From the NCBI GenBank assembly GCA_910589375.1, contig CAJUTK010000001.1:558001-622000 (forward strand): a stretch of DNA of 64,000 nucleotides. Direction: 5' to 3'. The stretch is from an uncultured Bacilli bacterium (lineage in GTDB: Bacteria > Bacillota_I > Bacilli_A > RF39 > UBA660). Shown piece after piece: positions 37,743-46,301 of this stretch; within the stretch, counting starts at the first letter, position 1; each line of letters starts with the position of its first letter. The notes under the pieces were generated by a model. It did no database searches. It saw nothing but the letters and a program-made list of their open reading frames with translations, and had not been told where the DNA came from. A program made the position numbers and the translations under genes.

Positions 37743-40073
37743 ATGGTAGAAAGAATAGATCCAAATATACATATTGGTTTAAATAATGAACAAGTTCAAA
37801 TGAGAATAAAGCAGAATTTAATCCACCAAGATACAATGGTAACTACAAAAAGTATTAAGCAAATACTATTATCTAATATTTTTACATTATTTAATCTTCT
37901 AAATCTTGGATTAGGAGTTTTAATTGTATCTACAGGTTCTTATAAGAATTTGTTATTTTTAGGTGTAGTATTTTGTAATACTATCATTAGTATGTATCAA
38001 GAAATTCACGCTAAACGTATTATTGATAAATTAGCTATTGTTTCTAGTTCTAAAGTAACTTTAATTAGAAATGGCAAGAGTGAAAAACATTTGATTAATG
38101 AAATTGTTTTGGATGATATTATTTCTTACTCTTTAGGAAATCAGGTAATTGTGGATTCTATTATTGAAGAGGGAACCGTAGAAGTAGATGAATCTTTTAT
38201 TACAGGAGAAAGTGAGTCTATTTTAAAGGGAAAGGGTGAAATGCTTTTATCTGGGAGTTTTATAGTGAGTGGTTCTTGTGTTGCCAAAGTAGAACATATT
38301 GGGAATGAAAATTATACAAGTAAAATATCAAAAGAAGCTAAATATATAAAAAAGATTAATTCTGAAATTATGAGTACAATGGAGAAAATTATTAAAATAG
38401 TATCAATTGTAATTATTCCATTGGGCATTCTTTTATTTTTACAGCAGATGCATTTAGATGGAAATACAATAAGTGATAGTATCATTAATACAGTAGCTGC
38501 TATTATAGGGATGATACCAGAGGGGCTAGTTTTACTTACTAGTACAGTTCTTGCAGTTGGTTCTATTAGACTTGCTCGTAAAAAAGTACTGGTACAGGAG
38601 CTTTATTGTATAGAGACATTAGCACGTGTAGATACTATTTGTTTGGATAAGACAGGTACTTTAACAGAAGGTACAATGGAAATTATAGATATGATATCTT
38701 TTAAAGATGAGAAGTATCCACTATTAGATGTTTTTATAGCATTTGCCAATTATAATCAAGATAATAATGCAACTTCTTTTGCTTTAAAAGAAAAATTTGT
38801 TGGAAAAACGAATTATGAAATGGTAGATAAAATAGATTTTTCTTCGAAGAGAAAGTATTCTGCCATTACTTTTAAAAATTATGGAACTTATTTTTTAGGT
38901 GCTCCAGAAATTCTTACGAAAGATAAAAATATTTTAGAAACAGTACATCAATATTCTGATTATCGCGTATTACTTTTAATGCATAGTGATGAATCTTGTA
39001 AAGTAGAAAATAGTAAGAAAGAAGCTATTGCTATTTTATTAATACAGGACAAGCTAAGAAAGAGTGCTCCTAAGACTTTACAATATTTTAAAGAGCAAGG
39101 TGTTTCTATTAAAATTATTTCAGGTGATGGTGTAGAGACAGTATCAAAAATAGCGTCACGATTAGGTATTGAGGATTTAAAGGGAATTGATATGTCTACG
39201 GTTACTAAGGAGACTAATTTAAAAAAAGTAGTAGAAGAGTATAATGTTTTTGGAAGGGTTACTCCTAGTGGTAAAAAAGATTTGATTTTGGCTTTAAAAG
39301 CTAATGGGCATACTGTTGCTATGACAGGAGATGGTGTAAATGATGTCCTAGCTTTAAAAGAAGCTGATTGTAGTTTAGCAATGGCAAGTGGAAGTGATGC
39401 AGCTAGAAGTGTTAGCCAATTAGTATTATTAGATTCTAATTTTGATTCTATTCCGAAGATTGTAAATGAAGGTAGACGATCTATCAATAACTTAGAGCGC
39501 TCTGCAACTTTATTTTTAACAAAGACTATCTATTCTACTTTATTAGCCATTCTGTTTATTTTTATTAGAATGAGTTATCCATTTCAACCTATTCAATTAA
39601 GTTTAAATAGTTTAGTAGCGATAGGTATCCCATCTTTTATACTAGCATTAGAACCTAATCATGATAGGATAAAAGGTAAATTTATTATTAATGTTATTAG
39701 AAAGTCTATTCCAGCAGCGTTAACTATTATTGTAAATATTGTTAGCGTTATGATATTTACGCATATTTTTCATTTTTCTCATGAGTATGCATCTACTATG
39801 TCTGTTTTTCTATTAGCATTTACAGGATTTTTATTATTATTTAAAATATGTTATCCTTTTAATTATATACGTGGTATATTATTTGGATCTTTAATAGGTA
39901 TTTTCTTAGGTGGGGTAATAGGTCTTCATAAGTTATTTGAAATAGTTGTTCTTACTCCATTTATGTTGTTGTTTGTTATTCTTCTATGCTTATTAGATAT
40001 GCCAATTTTTAAAGGTTTAACGGTACTCTGTGAAAAGAAAATATTTAAATATCAGGAAAGGATTGTGAAATGA
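37743..40073 (+). CDS. Cation-exporting P-type ATPase (CaxP/exp7-like)
   Basis: Motifs of the P-type pump are complete: TGES in FITGESESIL, the membrane motif PEGL, the phosphorylation site CLDKTGTLTEG, and the hinge MTGDGVNDVLALKEAD. The stretch PEGLVLLTSTVLAVGSIRLARKKVLVQELYCIETLARVD closely resembles the pneumococcal calcium exporter CaxP (exp7). ATG 37743 follows GAGAGGGATTGCT; the longer frame from 37716 would include the TATACT -10 box. It has 777 residues and ends one base before a ZIP transporter gene. Calcium or manganese export is likely; the ion is inferred. Confidence 0.88.
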   Translation: MVERIDPNIHIGLNNEQVQMRIKQNLIHQDTMVTTKSIKQILLSNIFTLFNLLNLGLGVLIVSTGSYKNLLFLGVVFCNTIISMYQEIHAKRIIDKLAIVSSSKVTLIRNGKSEKHLINEIVLDDIISYSLGNQVIVDSIIEEGTVEVDESFITGESESILKGKGEMLLSGSFIVSGSCVAKVEHIGNENYTSKISKEAKYIKKINSEIMSTMEKIIKIVSIVIIPLGILLFLQQMHLDGNTISDSIINTVAAIIGMIPEGLVLLTSTVLAVGSIRLARKKVLVQELYCIETLARVDTICLDKTGTLTEGTMEIIDMISFKDEKYPLLDVFIAFANYNQDNNATSFALKEKFVGKTNYEMVDKIDFSSKRKYSAITFKNYGTYFLGAPEILTKDKNILETVHQYSDYRVLLLMHSDESCKVENSKKEAIAILLIQDKLRKSAPKTLQYFKEQGVSIKIISGDGVETVSKIASRLGIEDLKGIDMSTVTKETNLKKVVEEYNVFGRVTPSGKKDLILALKANGHTVAMTGDGVNDVLALKEADCSLAMASGSDAARSVSQLVLLDSNFDSIPKIVNEGRRSINNLERSATLFLTKTIYSTLLAILFIFIRMSYPFQPIQLSLNSLVAIGIPSFILALEPNHDRIKGKFIINVIRKSIPAALTIIVNIVSVMIFTHIFHFSHEYASTMSVFLLAFTGFLLLFKICYPFNYIRGILFGSLIGIFLGGVIGLHKLFEIVVLTPFMLLFVILLCLLDMPIFKGLTVLCEKKIFKYQERIVK

Positions 40074-40074
40074 T

Positions 40075-40833
40075 ATGAACCCATTATTATTAACTTTGAT
40101 TGTAGGACTTTTTATTTTAGGAGGAACATTACTAGGATTTTGTTCTAAAAATAATAAAAATATTATTAATCTAGCTATAGGAATTGCTTTTGGAGTAATA
40201 GTTGCATTAATGGCTTTAGAACTTGCACCAGAAGCTTATGAAAATTTAAATGTAAATGCGCCTTGGCGTGCAATAGTGATTTTAATAACCACTGCTTTAA
40301 TTGGCTTATTAATCATGAATATATTAGATAATTTTGTTCCGCATCATGAACATGAAAGCCATCATGCCCATAAGCATAAAGATGATACTTGCCATAATGA
40401 GCATTTGAGTCATATAGGAATTTTAGCAACAATTGCTTTAGTTATTCATAATGTTATTGAAGGAATGACACTTTATGTAACAGCTGCTTCCTCTATGAAT
40501 GCTGGATATTTATTATGCGTTGGAATTGGTCTACATAATATACCTCTTGGCCTTTTAATAGCAAGCACTTTAAGAACAAAAAAACAAACCGTTATTACTA
40601 GTTTATTTTTATCATTATCTACTTTTGTTGGAGGAATTATTATTTATTTTATTAGTTCTGTTATTACTGATTTTATGGTAGGTATGTTTATTGCACTAAC
40701 ATTAGGTATGTTAATATATATTGCTTTTGTTGAACTTTTAGGTCAAATGATTCATTCAGAAAATAAAAAGATTACACTTTTAGGAACTATCTTAGGGGTA
40801 GGGCTTTTCTTAATTAGTTTTTTATTAGGATAA
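40075..40833 (+). CDS. ZIP family metal transporter
   Basis: Eight hydrophobic segments with the ZIP signature HNVIEGMTLYV in helix IV and GIGLHNIPLGLLIA in helix V supply the metal-binding His and Glu residues. Between helices III and IV lies a histidine-rich loop (PHHEHESHHAHKHKDD). ZIP proteins import zinc, iron or manganese. Translation is coupled to the P-type ATPase. A terminator follows. Confidence 0.9.
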   Translation: MNPLLLTLIVGLFILGGTLLGFCSKNNKNIINLAIGIAFGVIVALMALELAPEAYENLNVNAPWRAIVILITTALIGLLIMNILDNFVPHHEHESHHAHKHKDDTCHNEHLSHIGILATIALVIHNVIEGMTLYVTAASSMNAGYLLCVGIGLHNIPLGLLIASTLRTKKQTVITSLFLSLSTFVGGIIIYFISSVITDFMVGMFIALTLGMLIYIAFVELLGQMIHSENKKITLLGTILGVGLFLISFLLG

Positions 40834-40858
40834 AAGAAAGAAAAACTTTCTTTTTTTT
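40832..40858 (+). terminator. Terminator of pump/ZIP operon
   Basis: AAAAGAAAG pairs with CTTTCTTTT around AAAAA and is followed by more T. Confidence 0.8.
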
Positions 40859-40905
40859 GTTTATAAAAACAATTGTTCGTGTTATAATGAATTTAGGTGA
40901 TGGAT

Positions 40906-42111
40906 ATGAGAATTATTATGCATGTAGATGTTAATAATGCTTTTTTATCTTGGACAGCTGTTTATTTGCTAAAGAGAGGATATAAAACGGATATTCGAAC
41001 AATTGAAGCTGTTATTGGCGGAGATGAATCTATGAGACATGGAATTGTTTTAGCAAAATCTCCTGTAGCTAAAAAAAAGGGAGTGAAAACAGCTGAAACT
41101 TTGAGAGAAGCAAAGCGAAAATGTAATAATTTAAGTGTTTTTCCACCAAACTATAATTGGTATAGTAAAATGTCCAAAGCAATGTTTGAAATTATTTCTA
41201 AGTATACGCCAGATATTGAAGTTTTATCGATAGATGAGTGTTTTATTGATTATACAAAAGTAAGAAGTTTACATGGAGACCCCATTGCTTTTGCTCACAA
41301 ATTAAAAGAAGAAATTTATACAAGATTAGGATTTACTGTCAATATTGGAATTGCTAATAACAAATTGTGTGCAAAAATGGCGTCTGACTTTTTAAAACCA
41401 AATCGAGTTCATACTTTATGGAAAGAAGAAGTAGAGAAGAAGATGTATCCTTTAGACATAGGAGATTTATATGGAGTTGGAAGAAAAAGTGCTATGAAGC
41501 TTCGTGAATTAAATATATTTACGATTGCTGATCTTGCTCATTCTAATGAATCTTATTTAAAAAAATATTTTAAAAATCAATCGCAATCTCTTATCTTAAA
41601 AGCACAAGGAATAGATGATAGTCCAGTGATTGCTGAAGAAGAAGAAAGTAAGGGTATCAGCAATTCTACTACTTTTTCCTATAATTTAATAAAAGAGGAG
41701 GTTATATTAAAAAGTTTACAAGCTCTAGTAGAAAATGTATGTTTAAGTTTGCGAAAAAGTGAACGTTATGCTTATGTAGTTGGAGTAACAATTCGCGATA
41801 AATATTTTAAAACCTATTCTCATCAAAAAAAATTAGTAAATGCAACTTCTAATACAGAGGAAATATATAAAGCAATAAAGGAACTATTTTTTGAACTTTG
41901 GAATGAAGAGCCAATTAGATTGCTAGGAGTTAGTTTAACAAATTTAACAGGTGTATGTAAAAGGCAGTTATCTTTATTTGAGGTAGAGGAAAAGGTTGAA
42001 CGAAATAATGAACTAGAAAAAGTAGTGGACAAACTGAAGGAGCAGTATGGAAACAAGATTATTAAAAAGGCTTCTTTAGTGGACAATAATATTTTTAAAA
42101 AATATGATTAA
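40906..42111 (+). CDS. dinB: Y-family DNA polymerase (DinB/Pol IV-like)
   Basis: The catalytic motifs are HVDVNNAFLSWTAVY and VLSIDECFIDYT (with the DE pair), and the thumb helix-hairpin-helix is IGDLYGVGRKSAMKLRELNI. The little-finger domain follows. It performs error-prone bypass synthesis. ATG 40906 is preferred, since AGGTGATGGAT precedes it; the GTG/ATG further up are part of the ribosome site. The C-terminus lacks an obvious clamp-binding QLSLF at the end, but KRQLSLFEVEE occurs about 50 residues from it and probably serves that role. Confidence 0.93.
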   Translation: MRIIMHVDVNNAFLSWTAVYLLKRGYKTDIRTIEAVIGGDESMRHGIVLAKSPVAKKKGVKTAETLREAKRKCNNLSVFPPNYNWYSKMSKAMFEIISKYTPDIEVLSIDECFIDYTKVRSLHGDPIAFAHKLKEEIYTRLGFTVNIGIANNKLCAKMASDFLKPNRVHTLWKEEVEKKMYPLDIGDLYGVGRKSAMKLRELNIFTIADLAHSNESYLKKYFKNQSQSLILKAQGIDDSPVIAEEEESKGISNSTTFSYNLIKEEVILKSLQALVENVCLSLRKSERYAYVVGVTIRDKYFKTYSHQKKLVNATSNTEEIYKAIKELFFELWNEEPIRLLGVSLTNLTGVCKRQLSLFEVEEKVERNNELEKVVDKLKEQYGNKIIKKASLVDNNIFKKYD

Positions 42112-42160
42112 TTGTTGAAATTCAAAGGATTGTCTAGTATAATGGAAACAGGTGAGAAAT

Positions 42161-42469
42161 GTGATTTGGATTTGGCTAGGAGTTGTTGTTTCCTTATTAT
42201 TGATAGAATATATGTCTAAAAATTTTACAGCAATTTGCTTTGTTATTAGTGGTATCATTAGCTGTATTTCGACACATTTTCATGCGAAATATAGCATGCA
42301 AGTGGCATTGTTTTTGTTTGTCGGTATTTTTATTATTTTAGTACTTAGACCTTACGCTTTAGAAATAATGGAAAAGGAAAAACAATCTCTTGTAGATAAA
42401 AAAAGTAAAGAAGTAAAGGAAAACTCAAAAAAGAAAAGAAAAAAAGAAAAGACAAAGAAGAAAAAATAA
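42161..42469 (+). CDS. NfeD-like small membrane protein with lysine tail
   Basis: The N-terminal 70 residues have three membrane helices arranged as in NfeD proteins (IWIWLGVVVSLLLIEYMSKNFTAICFVISGIIS and ALFLFVGIFIILVLRP). Instead of the OB-fold domain that usually follows, this one ends in a run of lysines. The start is GTG 42161 behind CAGGTGAGAAAT; GTG 42152 lies within that ribosome site. Function unknown. Loss of the OB domain makes it a minimal version. Confidence 0.65.
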   Translation: MIWIWLGVVVSLLLIEYMSKNFTAICFVISGIISCISTHFHAKYSMQVALFLFVGIFIILVLRPYALEIMEKEKQSLVDKKSKEVKENSKKKRKKEKTKKKK

Positions 42470-42483
42470 GTTTTCTTTTTCTT
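42458..42483 (+). terminator. Intrinsic terminator
   Basis: AAGAAAA and TTTTCTT surround AATAAG and are followed by T-rich sequence. It overlaps the stop codon of the NfeD-like gene. Confidence 0.65.
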
Positions 42484-42522
42484 TTTATTGGATTCTGATA
42501 TAATAAAGTTATGGTGATGACT

Positions 42523-43254
42523 ATGGAAAAAATAAAAGGTCTAGATGTCAATTATGTAGATTATGGAAATTCTGAAGGAGATACTATTCTTTTTTTACAT
42601 GGATGGGGCCAAAATATAGAAATGATGAGGCCTGTTGGAGATGCCTTAAAAAAAGAATATAGAATCGTTATTATTGATTTACCAGGATTTGGAGATAGTA
42701 AAGAGCCAAATAGTGTTTGGACCTTGTATGACTATGTGGATTTTGTGCATGAATTAACAAAAAAACTAGATATCGATAATCCTATTTTATTTGGACATTC
42801 TTTTGGTGGAAAAATATCTTTATTATATGCTAGTACATATCCAGTAAAAAAATTAATTGTATGTGGAAGTCCATTTCGTAAAGAAATAAAAAAACTATCT
42901 ATGAAGACTAAGATATTAAAGTCGTTAAAGAAAGTTCCAGGTTTAAATAAATTAGAAGATGTTGCTAAAAAACATATAGGTTCTACTGATTATAGACAAG
43001 CTAGTAAATTAATGAGAGAAATTATGGTAGAACATGTCAATTTAGATATCACAGAAGAAGTAAAAAAGATAAAGTCATCTACTTTAATTATTTGGGGGGA
43101 TCAAGATCGAGCTGTACCATTAGAGTGTGCGTATGAGCTAGAGAAATTGATTCCTGATGCTGGTGTTGTTTTATATCCTTCCTGTAGTCATTATGCTTAT
43201 TTAGAAGGATTAAAAAAGACTATTAATGTGGTAAGAGTATTCTTAGAAAGTTAG
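42523..43254 (+). CDS. Alpha/beta hydrolase
   Basis: The catalytic triad is visible: nucleophile in FGHSFGGKIS, acid in IIWGDQDRAVPLECA, and histidine in PSCSHYAYLEG. The oxyanion region is FLHGWGQNIEMM. No signal peptide is present. ATG 42523 follows GGTGATGACT; earlier ATG/GTG codons overlap that site. The substrate is unknown. It lies eight bases before the MurF-like gene, so a role near the cell envelope is possible. Confidence 0.85.
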   Translation: MEKIKGLDVNYVDYGNSEGDTILFLHGWGQNIEMMRPVGDALKKEYRIVIIDLPGFGDSKEPNSVWTLYDYVDFVHELTKKLDIDNPILFGHSFGGKISLLYASTYPVKKLIVCGSPFRKEIKKLSMKTKILKSLKKVPGLNKLEDVAKKHIGSTDYRQASKLMREIMVEHVNLDITEEVKKIKSSTLIIWGDQDRAVPLECAYELEKLIPDAGVVLYPSCSHYAYLEGLKKTINVVRVFLES

Positions 43255-43262
43255 GTGATATT

Positions 43263-44846
43263 ATGTTTTTATTTTTAATATCTTTGTTTCCATTCTTTCT
43301 TTTTTCTATTTTTAAAATAAGAAAAGCAATTCATATGTTACAACAAAATTATTATGATGAATCTGAAAGATACTTTTTATGGATTTTAAATAATCCTAAA
43401 AAAGTCTGGTTGGAATGGGATATCAGTTTTTTATTTTTAGTTTTATTACAGTTTTTAACACATGATATTGCCTGTATTATATTTGGAATATTTTATATCT
43501 TACTAGCAATAGAATATCATCATGAAAGAATTCATAGTCAAAATAAAAAACCATTGGTATTCACTGCTAGAGTAAGACGTTTATTAATTACTATTTGTAT
43601 ACTATATGCTATTATGATATTGCCAATGATTCTTTGCTATTCTAGTAAAATGTTGGTTGCTAATTATTTATATTTAGGATTTGTTACCTATTTGAGTTAT
43701 TTGGTAGTAAAACTTGCTAATACTATTAATAAGCCAATAGAAAAATGTGTTTATTTTTATTATCAGAATAAAGCTTTGAAAAAGATGGATGCCATGAAAA
43801 TACCTGTTATAGGAATTACAGGTAGCTATGGTAAAACGAGCAGTAAAAATATTATTTATGATATATTGAATGTAAAATTTAATGCATTTGTAAGCCCTAA
43901 AAATTTTAATACTCCTTATGGTTTAATACTTTCCATTAATAACTATTTAGACAAATTTGAAGATTACTTTATTGCAGAGATGGGAGCTTTTAAAATAGGG
44001 GAAATAGCCGAAACTTGTAGATTAATGAAACCTACTTATGGTGTTTTAACGACAATAGGAGAAGCTCACTTAGAAAGTTTTGGTAGTAGGGAGAATATTC
44101 AAAAAGGAAAGTTTGAATTGATAGAATCACTACCTAGTGATGGATTTGCCATTTTAAATGGTGATGATCCTTATCAAAGAAGTTATAAAGTAAAGAATGA
44201 TTGCTCTTTATTTTGGATAGGAATCGAAAATAAGAATGTAGATGCTTATGCTACTAATATTCAAACATCTTATGAAGGAAGTAAGTTTGACATTAAGTTT
44301 AAGGATGATGAAAAATTTTATTCTTTTCAAACAAAACTGTTAGGTAGTCATAACATATATAATATTTTAGCAGGAGTGCTACTTGGTAAAAAATTAGGTA
44401 TGAATGTTTTAGACTTACAAAGAGGAGTTAGTCGAATCAAGCCTATTGAACATAGATTAGAATTAAAACGAGCTGGGGAACTAAATATTATAGATGATGC
44501 TTATAATTCTAATCCAGTAGGTGCTAAGATGGCCGTGGAAGTATTAGGAATGATGCCTGGTGAAAAAATTATAGTTACGCCAGGAATGATTGAATTAGGT
44601 GAAAAGCAATATGTGGCTAATAAAACATTTGGAAATCAAATAGCGGGTGTTGCTGATTATGTAATTTTAGTAGGAAAGGAACAAACTAAACCAATTTATG
44701 ATGGATTAGTAGAATCCAATTTTAATAAGGAGAAAATTGTTGTTCTAAATGATGTAAGAGAAGCTTTCCCTCTCATTTATAAATTGAAGAAGGAAGAAGC
44801 GTATGTATTGTTAGAGAATGATTTGCCAGATTTATTCAATGAGTAA
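43263..44846 (+). CDS. MurF-type Mur ligase with N-terminal membrane domain
   Basis: Residues 175-527 form a Mur ligase: ATP site GITGSYGKTSSKN, then FVSPKNFNTPYGL, AEMGAFKIGEIA, GEAHLESFGSREN and the C-terminal DDAYNSNPVGAKMA. The last two are typical of MurF, which adds D-Ala-D-Ala to UDP-MurNAc-tripeptide. Standard MurF is about 450 residues with a soluble N-terminal UDP-binding domain. Here that domain is replaced by about 170 residues with four or five hydrophobic helices. The ddl gene follows immediately, supporting the assignment. Confidence 0.85.
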   Translation: MFLFLISLFPFFLFSIFKIRKAIHMLQQNYYDESERYFLWILNNPKKVWLEWDISFLFLVLLQFLTHDIACIIFGIFYILLAIEYHHERIHSQNKKPLVFTARVRRLLITICILYAIMILPMILCYSSKMLVANYLYLGFVTYLSYLVVKLANTINKPIEKCVYFYYQNKALKKMDAMKIPVIGITGSYGKTSSKNIIYDILNVKFNAFVSPKNFNTPYGLILSINNYLDKFEDYFIAEMGAFKIGEIAETCRLMKPTYGVLTTIGEAHLESFGSRENIQKGKFELIESLPSDGFAILNGDDPYQRSYKVKNDCSLFWIGIENKNVDAYATNIQTSYEGSKFDIKFKDDEKFYSFQTKLLGSHNIYNILAGVLLGKKLGMNVLDLQRGVSRIKPIEHRLELKRAGELNIIDDAYNSNPVGAKMAVEVLGMMPGEKIIVTPGMIELGEKQYVANKTFGNQIAGVADYVILVGKEQTKPIYDGLVESNFNKEKIVVLNDVREAFPLIYKLKKEEAYVLLENDLPDLFNE

Positions 44847-44861
44847 AGGGAGATGGATATA

Positions 44862-46052
44862 ATGAAGATAAAAGTTGGTGTTATTTTTGGTGGGGAAACA
44901 GTAGAACATGAAGTAAGTATTATTTCAGCACTCCAAGCAATTGAAAATATGAATAGAGATAAATATGAAATAGTTCCTATTTATATTGCTAAAGATAGAA
45001 CATGGTATACAGGACATATGTTATTTGATATTGATGTATATAAAGATTTTAAAGATTTAAAAAAGTACGCTACACCATGTACTTTGATTTCTAGAAATGA
45101 AAAATTTTATTTACAAAAGACAAAGGGAATATTTCGTAAAGATATTACAGATATTGATGTAGCATTCCCAATTGTTCATGGTAATAATGTAGAAGATGGA
45201 ACTTTACATGGATATTTAAAGACAATAGGAATTCCTTTTGTTGGTAGTGGTGTATTAGGGTCTGCCTTGGGTCAAGACAAAGTAGTTATGAAACAAGTTT
45301 TTTCTGCTATGCATTTACCAATTGTAGATTATGTTTGGTTTTATGATACAGAATATGTAGAAATGGGAGAAGATATCTTAAAGTCTATTCGTAATTTAGG
45401 ATATCCAGTAATTGTAAAGCCTGCGACATTGGGCAGTAGTGTTGGAATTACTTTTGTAAAAGAAGAATCAGAGTTAAAAAAGGCTATTGATACTGCTATT
45501 CAATATGATCAAAAAATAATTGTAGAGAAAGCTATTTCTAACTTGATAGAAGTTAATTGTAGTGTTCTTGGAAATTATTCTTATCAGGAAACTAGTGAAA
45601 TAGAAGAAGTAATGTCTACCGATGAATTTTTAACTTATCAAGACAAATATATTGGTGGTGGAAAAGGGAAAACTAGTAAAGGTATGGCAAGTGCTAGTAG
45701 AATTATTCCTGCTAGAATTGAACAAAGTGTTGCTAAAGAAATTAAGGATTTAGCAATGGCCGCTTTTCGAGCACTTAATTTATCTGGAGTATGTAGAGTG
45801 GACTTTTTAATTGATAAGCAAACTAAAAAGGTTTATATTAATGAGCCAAATACAATCCCAGGAAGTTTATCTTTCTATTTGTGGGAACCAGCAGGAAAAA
45901 GATATAGTGTACTTTTAGATGATTTACTTACATTAGCTATCAAAGATTATAAAGAAAAGCGTAAAAAGGTTTACTCTTTTGATACTAATATTTTAAGTGG
46001 ATATGTAATGGGAGCAAAAGGATTGAAAGGATCCAAAGGAAAACTTAAGTAA
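44862..46052 (+). CDS. ddl: D-alanine--D-alanine ligase
   Basis: The ATP-grasp sequence is standard: GGETVEHEVSIISA at the start, PIVHGNNVEDGTLHGYLKTIGIPFVGSGV, IVKPATLGSSVGITF and VYINEPNTIPGSL. The product makes the dipeptide used by MurF, encoded directly upstream. ATG 44862 is at better distance from AAGGGAG than ATG 44853. The C-terminus extends beyond the usual end by about 20 residues (YVMGAKGLKGSKGKLK). A terminator overlaps the stop. Confidence 0.95.
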   Translation: MKIKVGVIFGGETVEHEVSIISALQAIENMNRDKYEIVPIYIAKDRTWYTGHMLFDIDVYKDFKDLKKYATPCTLISRNEKFYLQKTKGIFRKDITDIDVAFPIVHGNNVEDGTLHGYLKTIGIPFVGSGVLGSALGQDKVVMKQVFSAMHLPIVDYVWFYDTEYVEMGEDILKSIRNLGYPVIVKPATLGSSVGITFVKEESELKKAIDTAIQYDQKIIVEKAISNLIEVNCSVLGNYSYQETSEIEEVMSTDEFLTYQDKYIGGGKGKTSKGMASASRIIPARIEQSVAKEIKDLAMAAFRALNLSGVCRVDFLIDKQTKKVYINEPNTIPGSLSFYLWEPAGKRYSVLLDDLLTLAIKDYKEKRKKVYSFDTNILSGYVMGAKGLKGSKGKLK

Positions 46053-46064
46053 TTAAGTTTTTTT
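46041..46064 (+). terminator. Terminator of the MurF-Ddl operon
   Basis: AAACTTAA pairs with TTAAGTTT around GTAA, followed by TTTT. Confidence 0.75.
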
Positions 46065-46239
46065 ATGGGTTATATGAAAAAAGTTAGTAATCAGATTTCT
46101 TTCATTAGATATGAAAAGATGTGGTTATTCTTCTCCCATAAAATATAAATTGTGTCAAGGGATAGTAGCAGAAATTCAAAAATATATTGAACAGTATTTG
46201 TCGAAAAAAGAGAATAAGTGTAAAGTGGAAAAGAAATAG
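46065..46239 (+). pseudogene. Possible degraded coding remnant
   Basis: A short frame (MGYMKKVSNQISFIRYEKMW...) stops at 46148. A second frame overlapping its end continues to a TAG at 46237-46239 (YSSPIKYKLCQGIVAEIQKY...). Read together with one shift they resemble a single small protein. There is no ribosome site before the first ATG. The second frame could be a relic of an HTH or transposase-like gene, but I do not recognise it. Low confidence. Confidence 0.2.
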
Positions 46240-46262
46240 TGTAAACTTATCTTTTCACTTTT
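46225..46262 (+). terminator. Terminator upstream of DUF3048 gene
   Basis: AGTGGAAAAGA and TCTTTTCACT pair with a one-base bulge around a loop of about 16 nt, followed by seven T. Confidence 0.6.
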
Positions 46263-46301
46263 TTTGATTGTGTTATAATGAGATTAATAAGGATGGTATA
46301 T

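Noticed and set aside
46065..46239. Insertion-sequence remnant between ddl and the DUF3048 gene
   Set aside because: Two short overlapping frames look like a broken gene, but there are no inverted repeats or recognisable transposase motifs, so a mobile element is not claimed.
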